Shown piece by piece: positions 20,936 to 30,156 of a stretch of 32,596 nucleotides of DNA; positions within the stretch are counted from its first letter, which is position 1, and the number at the start of each line of letters is the position of its first letter. The stretch is from Balamuthia mandrillaris (taxonomy: Eukaryota; Discosea; Longamoebia; Balamuthiidae). The notes beneath the pieces were generated by a model, which did no database searches, was not told the origin of the DNA, and saw nothing but the letters and a program-made list of their open reading frames with translations. The stretch is taken from positions 1-32,596 of the forward strand of contig JAVKOQ010000496.1 of assembly GCA_031835245.1 (NCBI GenBank), in the 5' to 3' direction. Both the position numbers and the translations under genes were made by a program.

Positions 20936-22033
20936 ATGAACAACGAACTAGAGAGACTCACCATTTTGGCTACACACAAGCTTGGCGATCTCGCTCGAGC
21001 CGAGCTTGCAGATGTAATTCAGAACACACCCCACAAGCAATTCCATTTGATTGGTGCTAAAGTTGCGCCGGAGGACGCTTATCAGGTGCCTGGACCCTAC
21101 CTGGTGAGTTTGCCACCAATCTCTATAGAAGCCTTCGTGAAAACAGTAGCAGAGCAGGATGCGCAGCTGAAGGCACAAGCGAAAGAGTTGGAAGAACAGA
21201 AGAAGAGGAACGATGCACTTGGCTGTCTGTTGCAACCTGCGCTGAGCAAAAGGAACAGGAGAAAACAGAAGAAAAAAGCGAGAGGAAAAGGTGAAAGCGG
21301 CCTTGCGTGAAAGGCAGAACACGTGGGAAAAACGGAAGAGAACGAACAAGACGAGAACGAAGCAGTAAAGGAGGAAGGGGCGAAGGCGGCCTTAACTGAC
21401 GCGAAAATCCTACAATTGGAAAAAGAACTGAGGGAAACATGCCTCAAACTCAGTTCCCTCTCTGCTGCATTTGAAGTTCAGGGCCACCTCGCAGTCGATG
21501 AAGTGTTGGAACACTACCATCAACAACCAAATGATTCAACTTTCCAGGCCCTTGCACTTACAGTGAAGATAGCTCTTCTCTCCGCAGAGTGCAATGCAGC
21601 AGAAGCGAAACTGAAAGCAGCAGAAGCAGAACGTGACCAAGCACAGACCAAATTAAACAACCTGAAAGTGAAGACTGGGGCGGCTTTCTGCCGCAATGTG
21701 CTGGAGCAACTGGCCAAAAACTTCTTGCATGATCATAGAAAGTGTAACAACACCAGCGAGCTCAAATGTTCCTGGCCACCAAAGGAGGATGTCCGTGAAG
21801 GAGGAGGTGTCTGTTTTAGGAGCTACCTGAGGCACTTGGAAGAGTGCTCATTAGGTGCAGTGCCTGTACCACCAGAGTTGCCAAAACTGTGGTGGGACTG
21901 TTGTGACCAGGTGTACCAAATGAGTTTGAGCTGTATTCCAATCCCATGCGGTGAAGGCCTATATGAGGAACTGATGGCCCAGCTATGTAAAGAACAAAAC
22001 CTAGTGTATGAATTTGTGGAATTAAAGCTCTGA
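20936..22033 (+). CDS. Coiled-coil protein of unknown function with one in-frame TGA
   Basis: A single frame of 366 codons runs from ATG 20936 to TGA 22033, interrupted once by TGA at 21308-21310 (codon 125). Both halves are protein-like and continuous in character: an N-terminal helical domain (ERLTILATHKLGDLARAEL), a Lys/Glu coiled coil on both sides of the stop, a long second coiled coil (KLKAAEAERDQAQTKLNNLK), and a C-terminal Cys/Trp-rich domain (LKCSWPPKED, LWWDCCDQVY). I do not recognise the family. The gap could be a recent nonsense change (CGA to TGA would fit), readthrough, or two genes. A 27-nt intron (GTGAAA to GGCAG) would remove the stop but is far shorter than any other intron here. 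It is the last intact-looking gene before the subtelomere. Confidence 0.6.
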
Positions 22034-22062
22034 GCTCTCAAGAAGTTTTCCTGTGATTGGGT

Positions 22063-22128
22063 GGCTCATTCAAATTTAACTCTCAGCACACACAACATTT
22101 TGTGGAAGTAGTTAAATTTGAATGAGCC
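22063..22128. repeat. Perfect 19-bp inverted repeat, 28-bp spacer
   Basis: GGCTCATTCAAATTTAACT at 22063-22081 is matched by its exact reverse complement at 22110-22128. It sits 30 bp past the stop of the coiled-coil gene. It could be a transcript 3'-end hairpin or the tip of a small inverted-repeat element. Confidence 0.9.
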
Positions 22129-22465
22129 TTACAATGATTCTTTACTTCATGTTATTTTTTTCCTCATCTATAGCAAACCACCCAGCCAACCCCATTTGTA
22201 TGAGTTGGGTTTAGGGCAGACATTTTGTGTCTGTTTTGGTATACCACTCTTCCATAATACCTATCCCTATCTCTCCTTGTATATATATCTCTTTCTTTCA
22301 TTCTATTAAAGGCCTTTTCCCTACGCCCATCAAGTTGGTGTCTGTTATGTTATTCCCTTACCAGCCTTATCACAGTTTGTAACACCTAAAGGTCCATCAT
22401 GTTTTTTTTTGAAAGAAGAAAAGAGACAAATTGAGTAGGTTCTTGGAACCAATTATAATTCTGAT
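22129..22465. other. Non-coding, AT-rich transition to subtelomere
   Basis: No gene is seen. The sequence contains TATATATATC near 22280 and a 10-bp inverted repeat AGTAGGTTCT (22434-22443) with AGAACCTACT (22471-22480), which overlaps the first subtelomeric repeat copy. Confidence 0.5.
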
Positions 22466-22734
22466 TACTCAGAACCTACTGCATTCAACTCCCCATGGTC
22501 TATTCTATAAAACTCTAAGTCTGCAAGTCAATTGAATTAAGTGGTATAAAATTACAATTTTTTCAAATTTCTCATAGAAAAACATATTCAATATAGGGTT
22601 AGGGGCGGGTACTCAGAACCTACGGCATTCAACTCCCCATGGTCCATTCTATAAAACTCTAAGTCTATAAGTCTAATGATTAAGTGGGTCAAAGTGCAAT
22701 TTTTTCAATTTTTGTATAGGAATACCTATATAAT
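22466..22734 (+). repeat. Subtelomeric repeat, two tandem copies (144-bp period)
   Basis: Copy 1 starts at 22466 and copy 2 at 22610, both with TACTCAGAACCTAC, then GCATTCAACTCCCCATGG, then ATAAAACTCTAAGTCT and a T-rich tail. Copy 2 is directly preceded by a short telomeric remnant. A third, more diverged copy starts at 32215. Confidence 0.88.
22594..22605 (+). repeat. Interstitial telomeric remnant
   Basis: TAGGGTTAGGGG lies in the same orientation as the terminal array and is joined directly to GCGGGTACTC, a junction repeated at 32.2 kb with one base different. Confidence 0.75.
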
Positions 22735-23919
22735 CTAACAAGATATAATCATAATATCATCATCATCATCATCATTTTCATTCTCCTCTGTTTCTTCCTC
22801 TTCATCTAAGATGGATATAACTGTAGTGGTAGTAGAAGTAGGAGATGATAATGGGGAGGAAGTGTTGTCATTATCATCATCATCTGATTTGTCAAAGTCC
22901 TCATCGTGGGCCACCAAGTATTTGGCCTTCAAAGTGTCCAGATTGTTGGAGAATTCTGTGAGGAGATTGCACCATTTATCATAGCAATCATTGTTGGTTC
23001 GATGTTGGGTAGGCAAGTGTTTGGCAATCTCCAACCAAGACCATTCATCATGCAAGCGCCAAGTGACAAGTCTACAGATTTCTGGTGCCTGCCAAGCGAT
23101 CCATTGCTGATGGCCATTCTTCTGATATTTGAGTTGACTGGATAACAATTGTTGTCACTGAAGCACTCTGCGAACTCATTGTCATTGTGGTGTTTGTTTT
23201 TTTGAGTCAGGACTCTTGTCATCGTCATCATCAAGAGAAGCAAGGGAGGAGGATGATTGCTCTTGATGAGGGGTGAGGAATGCTTTGTGAATGGGTGATC
23301 CGTTGACCAACTTGGGAAGTATAGAAGCTACAAACTCATCCACCAGCTCATTCAAGCCACTGAAAAAGCTTTGTAGAATGCCAGAGATGTGTTGATAGCA
23401 TAGCTGGTGATGAATATTGGGCCAACGAAGAGGAGATTTGTTTTTGGCCTCATAGGTGGCTGCAGCTTCAGCTAGCACATCCTTATCAAACTCATCTGGA
23501 TGATTTTCTACCCAAGCAGTACAACATTCAAGCCACAAGGAGCAATAAAATCATATTTGTTGATCTTTGGTTGGCAAATCTGTTTGTTTCATGAACTACC
23601 TAAAGAAGCAGTGTAAAAGAAGAAGAGAGAAAGAGAAAGTGAGAGAGAGAGAGAAGAGAAAGAGAAAGAGAAAGAGAAAGTGAGAGAAAGAAAGAGGAAA
23701 AGAAAGAAAAAGGGAAAAGAGACAAAAAACAAAGTGTGAGTGAATGTCAGAAGAAGAACAAATGAACCAAGACTAATCATAACAATTATTGTTTAGACTA
23801 TGAATGTTGCTGCTGCCACAATAAACCTGTGCGTTCTAGCTGAGCGCTAGGTCTAAGGGTGCATTTTTGAATACAAGCAAGCAAGCAAACAAACAAGCCA
23901 TGACTGACTGGATAGATAA

Positions 23920-23951
<32 letters not shown>

Positions 23952-24127
23952 TGGTGATGGTGATGGGTACTATGCAAACAAAACAAACAAACAAACACAA
24001 ACAAACCATTGGCGAACAGCATGAATAAAACTCTGATAGTTGATATCTGCAGACCAGTTGGATTGTTGCAAAGCATCTGGGCATAGATTGTGAAATGCTT
24101 CTTTGGTAACTAGCTCTGGAGCAATAA
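22735..24127 (-). CDS. Partial multi-exon gene with Myb/SANT-like domain
   Basis: At least three coding blocks are visible: about 24127-24007 (VTKEAFHNLCPDALQQSNW), about 23538-23200 (LECCTAWVENHPDEFDKDVL, then a helical region and an Asp run) and about 23137-22735. The last holds WQAPEICRLVTWRLHDEW then SWLEIAKHLP and DKWCNLL, the spaced Trp pattern of a Myb/SANT or trihelix DNA-binding domain, followed by a very acidic C terminus. I could not close all splice junctions: the block 1 to block 2 join lacks an obvious acceptor. The gene has no visible start; its 5' part would lie where the Penelope-like element now sits. It may be a live gene with unseen exons, or a remnant. Basis: sequence for the blocks, inference for the gene. 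Confidence 0.45.
23630..23710. repeat. GA/GAAA purine-rich microsatellite
   Basis: GA and GAAA units on the plus strand, pyrimidine rich on the strand of the Myb-like gene, lie in the gap between two of its coding blocks. Confidence 0.75.
23911..23950. repeat. (GATA)n microsatellite
   Basis: About ten GATA units, followed after a short gap by ACAAACAA units near 23975-24005, lie between coding blocks of the Myb-like gene. Confidence 0.9.
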
Positions 24128-24210
24128 CTGTATGCATGCAAGGGAGTGAGGATGAAAAGAACCAAAAATAGAGCAAGTCAGTCCATCAAGTGGTAGTGGT
24201 GGTAGTGGTG

Positions 24211-24549
24211 GTTTGTACCGAGCCCAATAAAACAATTGGGCTAGAATCAACAAGAAGGCAGACGGAAGGAAGGGAAAAGAAGATTTATTTCTGAGCTCAA
24301 GGCCTTGCAAACCTTGATGGGGGGTTATGGCCCCGCTCACCTCTACTCTTGAAACAAAATTCTTTTGCAAATACAACCACTTGCCAAAATATTGTTCTTA
24401 TGATTTTTTTGCTTCGGCGTACCGGTTGTTCCTGATTGGTTCATTCTTATCTTCTCTGTTTCTTTTTAAAGAAGAACCTTATTAGAGAGAGATGGAAGAG
24501 ACCTACAAGGATGACCTGCTCAGTACAAACACATGCAAAGCATGTCATT
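24211..24549 (-). repeat. Terminal direct repeat, low-coordinate copy
   Basis: 339 bp match 29225-29563 with no gaps and 17 differing bases. The inner 320 bp (24211-24530) begin GTTTGTACCGAGC and end GCTCAGTACAAAC, an inverted repeat at the ends of the direct repeat. An 8-bp hairpin (AGCCCAAT / ATTGGGCT) lies at 24221-24242. Confidence 0.95.
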
Positions 24550-24869
24550 CCAATGCATGGACAGCTGTTTGCTGGATCACATGCTGTTTTTTGTAGTCAG
24601 GGAAGGCTCCAAGCCTCTGGATGTCCTAACTATTCCTCGTCGATACTTCCGGAGAAAGAGAAAGTGGAGAACCTTGTGATGTCTCCCATAGAGAGTCCGT
24701 CACTGCTTGAGGAACTGTTGCAGCTGAGTGGTAAGGCGGAAGGGACAGAGGCCGTTCTTCTCTGTGAGCTTCCTCATGAGCTTTGCTATGTTGGCGAGAA
24801 AACTTTGTGGTCGCATGTTTGTAATGGCCAAAGAGTGAAGTCGTGAGGTGAAGACGCCGTAGATGATGT

Positions 24870-26900
24870 GGTCCGGCAAGTCAGTATCCCGTTGGGGGTA
24901 GTTGAAGTGCGGGAGAGAGAACTTGTCCGTTTTGTTGAAGGTCTGGGCGCACCAGACTCAAGTTTTGGATCCGCTATAATCCGGTGGTGGTTGGGTAATG
25001 AAGATGGTGGTGTCTAAATAGTCTACTGACTGGAAAGGGGGTTTGTTTTGAAGTTGAAGAGAGAGGATCCCTTTGGGGTAAAGTCCAAGACTTTTACCGT
25101 CTGTATACTGGTACTGGTGAACGTATGGATTGTTGAAGAGTGCAATGTCATCTATCTTTCATACTGATTTAGAAAAGATGTGTGCTACATGGGGTTCCGT
25201 TTTTTGAAGTTGTAGCATGAACTTGCGTTCGTAGTGGCAGGCATAGAAGTTAGCAAGGTCGGGTCCGTGGTTGACCCCTTGGCCTATACCTCGGTCTTGT
25301 TTGAGTACTACGTTGCCATAACGTACGACACAGTTCTTGATTTGCCATTGCAGCAGTTCAAGGATCTGTTCAACAGAGAAGATGTGAGAGCCATGAGAGA
25401 TTGTGGCCTTGCTTTGAAGGTTGCCTGTCCATTGGGCACCCTTGAGGTTGACGAGGATGTGGGAGCGCCTTCTCCTCTTTGCAATGCGGATCGCTTCCTC
25501 CTTCAGTGCATGGATAAGGTCATCCTGGTGAATGTTGTTGTAGAACCCGTCGATGTCAAAGGCGCACACCGAGATGGCTTCCTCCTTGGGGTTCTTGTTC
25601 CACTCTTGTAGACGTTGGACTACCTCCGTTGAGGTTTCGATGCTCCAGAACCAGTTGAGTCCTGTGTGAAGCTTGTGAAGCCGGGCCTCCTTCTTGAGTT
25701 CATCGAGTAGGAGACGGAGGAAGTGGTGGAGGTATTTGCAGAGTGGAGTAGTGGTGGTTTTTAGGGCTGCTGTGATGGGGTGTTCTGCTGGTTTGTCTTT
25801 GTGTCTTTTGGGGATGATGTAGTGTGTGGCAAGACCTTTAGGGGCAGAGATCTTGTACTGGCGGAGGAACGAAGCATGGGCCTTGATGATGCTCTCTTCT
25901 CCTTCTTGGAGGAGAGTGTAAGGAGAGGTAGCAGGGATGGGGAAGACGTCACGGTTGGTGGAAGAGGGAAAGGTAGTGAAGGGTGCAGAGAGGGAGAGTT
26001 TTGTATCAAATAGGTAGTTGAAGTGCCGTAGGCGCATATGAGCTTTGCAGACAAAGCTGAGGTTTCCTGAGAGTTTGTCTGTCAGGGATATAGCCCACAG
26101 GTCCTTCATACGTTTGATAAGGGATCGAGTGCTACTACTGTTGATGACAGCTTGGTGTACAGGCGTGTATTGTCGGTGGCTTGTCAGTCGCTCATGTGCC
26201 AACCAGAGGACCTCTTGTTGCCAATTGTAGAGGTCGGATGGGAGGAGACCAAGCTTTTCTGTCTTTTGTGTGATGAAGCGTTCTGTGTCTCCACGGAGCC
26301 AATCAATAATGACATGGACAAGGGGGGACTCCTGTTCCACGTGTTTGCTACCTTTGTAGATAAGGGAGCATAGTTGAGAGGCAGCGGAAGATCATGAAAG
26401 AGCCAGAACCACTTTGGGATCACATGTATCAACATGGCCATAGCAATTTGTAAAGGATGCAAAATGTTCCTCTTTGCACCAGCATGGAGCTGGTGAGAAG
26501 ATATCATTGGGTGTGGTGTCCTGTACCACCTTCTTGGCATTGATGAGAGCTGCTCCAACAGACCTTCCACGATAGAAGACCGGTTTGATGCCTTCCCAAT
26601 GGAGGGGTTCTGGGAGGAACTGCGCAGCTTTGTGGAAAATGTTGTGGAGGCCGATGCGCTCGAATAGCATAGCACAGTACTCGAGGGGAAGGGGGTGACA
26701 GGGTGGTTGTTTCTTGGAGGATGGCTTGGCATGGCTGTTATCCAAACGTTCCAGGAGGGCATCTCGGAGGGTCTTGCGTCGCTCCGCGGTGAGGGTGTTG
26801 CAGACGTGGTGGTGATGCTGGGTAACCTGGACGCTAGGTGGGAGGGCCTTCCCACTTGTAGTGAGTCTCTTCCCAATGATGGCCGAGAGCATGCCTTGTA
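24870..26900 (-). mobile_element. Reverse-transcriptase region of the Penelope-like element
   Basis: In element order: a region with RIGLHNIFHKAAQFLP and CWCKEEHF...GHVDTCD (a Cys/His cluster before the RT fingers, as described for permuted Penelope-like elements), then RT fingers (PKRHKDKP, HPITAAL), palm motif A FDIDGFYNNI, motif B GIGQGVNHGPDLANF, catalytic IDDI, and a thumb-like tail with SLPHFNYP. The family copies itself by reverse transcription, priming at a nick. The region is broken in this copy. Confidence 0.75.
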
Positions 26901-27299
26901 TGTGTCAGTCACGGATGTGAGCCAGGTGGTCCTTGAGCTTCGAATCCTTGACTTTCATAAGAGAGTATACCCGGTGGAAGTAGTCACGGTGGCGTCAAGG
27001 CTTAGGTAGGTTGGACAGTTGCTTGGAATGTTGCCTGCTGTTGCCGGGGGCGTAGACTGAGACTGAGAGCGGTAGCAGAGAAGGTGGAGGTAGTGTGGGA
27101 GGAGAGGAGGAGGATGAAGAGGATGGGGAGGAGGAGGAGGAAGAGGGAGAGGAGGGGAAGAAGAAGAAGCTTGGAGGTTGTACAGTTGGCTGGTGGCAAG
27201 GAGGGTGGCGGCGAACATGGATAGGTGGGTTGAATTTCTTTTTGTTGCGAAGGCGGTGATGTTTGTTGGCGTGATGGCTGTGGTGGTTTAGTTTTTGGT

Positions 27300-27640
27300 C
27301 GTATCTCCATCGGGCCTGCGTTTGCAGCGCGTGAATCCAGTAGTGCTCGGCCTTGAGGGGTTCCATGTCCTCTGGGACTTGTTATAGAGGAATGACACTG
27401 ATGTATGATCCTCCGCATCTGCGGATGAATTGTGAGAGGGCGATATTGCGTACCCTGTTAGGGCTGTACGCTGCTGAGATTTCTTGTAGAACGCGGGTGC
27501 AAGCAGTGCGAGAGGTCCAACTGATGTAGATAGGTGACTGATTGTATTTAAAGGAGTAGAGGGCGTAGATGACGTGGTTAGTAGAGGTAGGGGAGGGAGT
27601 AGAGAGTTTTTTTAACGCAAGGAACCGTTGACGGATCCTA
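27300..27640 (-). mobile_element. GIY-YIG-like endonuclease region of the Penelope-like element
   Basis: The pattern IYALYSF...PIYISWTSRTACTRVLQEI matches the GIY-YIG layout (two short Tyr-containing strands about 10 residues apart, then a helix with Arg), followed further on by EHYWIHALQT, the expected acidic-helix block. It lies upstream of the RT in element direction. The two Tyr motifs read IYA and IYI rather than the textbook GIY and YIG, so the call depends on the overall pattern and position. Confidence 0.62.
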
Positions 27641-27673
27641 TGGAGGCGTTTCTCCATGAAGGTGGCAGGGTTG

Positions 27674-28399
27674 TTATGAGCGTTGAGAGCTGTTTGTTCC
27701 ATTTCCTTTCGGGTGGGAACATCTCTCTTTGCCATTCTTCAGGTCGCTGCTGGCGTTGTTGGCTTTTGCCCGACGCTTGGCGAGACGAACAGGCTTGTTT
27801 GCAGGTACTGCCGGGTTGGGTACCTGGTGGTTGCTAGCAGCGGCGATGGAGTTGAGCAGGTTTGTCGCCATCTGGGTGGGGTTGAGAGGTGAGGTGGGGG
27901 CTTGACCTCTGAGCAGAGGGGTTGGTGAGTGGGAGAGGGAGCAAGTGCATGAGCAAGACATGGAGCGAGTGCGTGAGCAAGACATGGAGCGAGTGCGTGA
28001 GGAGGAGCGGGAGCGGGAGCGAGAGTGAGAGCGGGAGTGGGAACAGGAGCGGGAACGGGAGTGTGAGTAACAGTGGCGTGTTGTAGTAGGGTTGTAGCAG
28101 TTCCTGTCCTCAGTCTTGCTACGTGCAGCACAGGGGGAATGTATTGGGGTATGTTCCTTACCTTTGTCTCTGTGGGAAGAGGAGGTAGCAGGGGAGGAGG
28201 AAGAGGGGTTGGCAGAGGAGGTAGAATGAAGCCTGTAGGTTGCTGGTGAGCCAACCAAATGTTCCCTCGGTTGACCTTTATGGTTGAGGCCGGCTGCCTT
28301 TTTGAGGTGCTCGAGACGGGCATAGATGCTACGCACCTGTGTGGTGTGCAGCTGAAGAAGGCGGGCGTGTTCCTTCACCACCGTAGCCACGTCCTCCAC
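27674..28399 (-). mobile_element. Coiled-coil, SR-rich basic region of the Penelope-like element
   Basis: A 241-codon open stretch starts with an amphipathic helix (VVKEHARLLQLHTTQVRSIY), continues through Ser/Pro-rich sequence, then Arg/Ser/Cys dipeptide repeats encoded by GAGCGGGAGC-type units, and ends with a basic segment (NKPVRLAKRRAKANN). It slightly overlaps the start of the downstream GIY-YIG frame. A nucleic-acid-binding accessory role is an inference from composition only. Confidence 0.5.
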
Positions 28400-28469
28400 C
28401 TGTGAGACGATTTTGTCTGAGGCGGGGTTGTTGGCTGTGGTAGCGCTGGAGCCGCTTGTCTTCTGTCAT

Positions 28470-29130
28470 CTTCAGTGTGAAGAAGAGGAGGAGGAAGAGG
28501 TAGCGGCAGAAGAGAAGGAGGGAGCAGGGGGAGGGGGAAGAACAGCTATAGCTGTAGAAGAGGAGAGGGGAGGGGAAGCCTGCTGACTTGCAGCCGGATT
28601 CGTGCTCTTTTCGGGTTCAGACCCTACTTTGAACAGGAGGGTGACACCGTCATCCAGTACTCTTGAGATGGGAGGGTGAATGTTGGGGTCATAGACGGTC
28701 CTGTGGGGATCTGCAAAGGCTTGGAACTGCTTGCAGGACTGGCACCACCAGTATCTTCTTCCTCGGTTCCCCTTGTCCGACTTTGACACCACTCTAATGT
28801 GGCACCAGTTGCTGCACTTTTTACAGCGGCTGAAAAAAGAAGGGTCGTGGCTGTCCCAGTCTCCTTTGTTAGAGGGCTGAGAGGTGGCGGTAGCGAAAGG
28901 GGCTTGCTGACCGGTATTTGTTGCCTGCATCGAGTAAGGGAACACCAAGGGGGTGGTGGTGTAGGGGGAAGGAAAGTTGGGAGGGGGGTACTGTCCAGAA
29001 GGTGGGTAGTATGCCGTGGGAGGGGGAAGAGCAGAGGCTGGGAAGAAGACCAGGGGTTGTCCAGTAGAAAAGGCGCCGGGGGGCAGTCCGAACAGGGAAG
29101 CCGCAAAACTGTTTGGGGGGTTCATAGCTC
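28470..29130 (-). mobile_element. Zinc-ribbon leader protein region of the Penelope-like element
   Basis: A 217-codon open stretch opens with a Pro/Tyr-rich region, then RCKKCSNWCHIRVVSKSD and GRRYWWCQSCKQFQAF: two CxxC pairs with GRxYWxC, resembling a GRF-type zinc ribbon. The end is Ser/Ala rich. Position directly after the high-coordinate terminal repeat suggests it is the first protein of the element. A role in single-strand nucleic-acid binding follows from GRF-type fingers generally and is not shown here. Confidence 0.6.
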
Positions 29131-29224
29131 TCAGATATTTTGGGGGTCTCAGGGATGGTGAGCTCCAAGTGATGAAAAGAATTGTACTATGGATGCTGCT
29201 GTTGACCTGTATGCCACCCTTATA

Positions 29225-29563
29225 GTTTGTACTGAGCCCAATAAAACAATTGGGCTAGAATCAACAAGAAGGCAGATGGAAGGAAGGGAAAAGAAGATTT
29301 ATTTCTGAGCTCAAGGCCTTGCGAACCTTGATGGGGGGTTATGGCCCCGCTCACCTCTACTCTTGAAACAAAATTCTTTTGCAAATACAACCGCTTGCCA
29401 AAATATTGTTCTTATGATTTTTTCGCTTCAGCATACCGGTTGTTCCTGATTGGTTCGTTCTTATCTTCTCTGTTTCTTTTTAAAGAAGAACCTTATTAGA
29501 GAGAGATGGAAGAGACCTACGAGGATGACCTGCTTGGTACAAACGCACACGAAGCGTGTCGTT
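29225..29563 (-). repeat. Terminal direct repeat, high-coordinate copy
   Basis: This is the partner of 24211-24549. The inner 320 bp (29225-29544) begin GTTTGTACTGAGC and end GCTTGGTACAAAC. The last 19 bp carry a short hairpin-forming sequence (CACACGAAGCGTGT). Confidence 0.95.
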
Positions 29564-29910
29564 GTTTATTGACGCTGGTTAGGCAGCCAGCCTAGCCAAA
29601 GAAAAAACAAAAGAAAAAACAAAAATCAGATGAGCAATAATGAACCGCAATGTCAAGGAGGATGATAATCAGCAATGGTAGTTGCAACAGAGAATGAAGA
29701 TGATGAAGAAGAAGAAGAAGAAGAAGAAGAAGAATGAGGATGAGTAGTAACATTGCTGACCAAGCGATTGGCCACAATAGCACGTTTTAATGTATCCTTG
29801 ATATAGACTTGTTGGGATCTACCACGAGGTACCCAACCTGTGATAAGGGCAGTAGTATCCAGTACATTGTTCTGACTGTGACCTTCCTGCAGTCCCTCCA
29901 AGATTAAGGC
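29564..29910 (-). other. Unidentified coding-like fragment between the two retroelements
   Basis: The minus strand is open from the LTR edge at 29910 down to 29653 and reads ALILEGLQEGHSQ, GWVPRGRSQQVYIKD and a hydrophobic/basic helix, then a poly-Ser run from a GAA microsatellite. No family is recognised. Since the Myb-like gene blocks resume on the same strand on the other side of the Penelope-like element, this could be an upstream piece of that gene; this is inference only. Confidence 0.35.
29706..29733. repeat. (GAA)n microsatellite
   Basis: About nine GAA/GAT triplets on the plus strand encode a poly-Ser run on the minus strand. Confidence 0.9.
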
Positions 29911-30145
29911 TGTTGGTTGAATCCAACCTCAAGAATAAAAGAGTCAGTGATGAGACAAGAAGTGTATTCAAGAGAATAGAGGAAGGACAACGGGAGTGAA
30001 TCTCTGACATTGCTTCAAAGTACACCGAGAGAAAGGGGAAAAGGGAGAAGGGAAGGATGGAGGATACAAAAGAAAGGAGAGCTGAGGGTCCGGGACGGAT
30101 CCAACATGAGAAGTCTTGAGATAAGTGTTGGTGATTTTACCAACA
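29911..30145 (-). repeat. LTR (3') of the Ty3 chromovirus
   Basis: 235 bp bounded by TGTTGG and CCAACA. A purine-rich tract (AAGAGGGGGAGTA on the minus strand) abuts the high-coordinate end, the standard place for plus-strand priming. The first 20 bp form a hairpin (TGTTGGT / ACCAACA arms at 30126-30145). The partner LTR is not in the window. Confidence 0.85.
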
Positions 30146-30156
30146 TACTCCCCCTC

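Larger units (their letters stand above)
24211..29563 (-). mobile_element. Fossil Penelope-like retroelement with permuted GIY-YIG/RT order
   Basis: A 5.35-kb element on the minus strand is bounded by 339-bp direct repeats (24211-24549 and 29225-29563). Reading in its own direction it holds a zinc-ribbon region, a coiled-coil plus SR-rich region, a GIY-YIG-like region, a Cys/His region and a reverse transcriptase. The RT carries PKRHK...HPI, FDIDGFYNNI, GQGVNHGPDLAN and IDDI blocks, which fit Penelope-like elements rather than LINE or LTR types. GIY-YIG placed before the RT is the order known from the Naiad/Chlamys group. Terminal direct repeats fit the pseudo-LTRs of this class. The element is broken, with roughly half a dozen interruptions, and recent: the two repeats differ only at CpG-type sites. 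I saw no target-site duplication. Confidence 0.78.

Noticed and set aside
21271-21320. 27-nt intron (GTGAAA to GGCAG) that would remove the in-frame TGA
   Set aside because: All other introns here are about 60 bp or longer, so such a tiny intron is not supported without transcript evidence.
24211-24549. Hammerhead ribozyme in the terminal repeat, as known from related Penelope-like elements
   Set aside because: I looked for CTGANGA with a following GAAA on both strands of the repeat and did not find it. A covariance-model search would settle it.
24436-24846. 136-codon plus-strand frame
   Set aside because: It lies antisense to the 3' part of the Penelope-like element and has no recognisable domain.
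24195-29575. Target-site duplication flanking the Penelope-like element
   Set aside because: The bases just outside the two repeats do not match each other over any convincing length.
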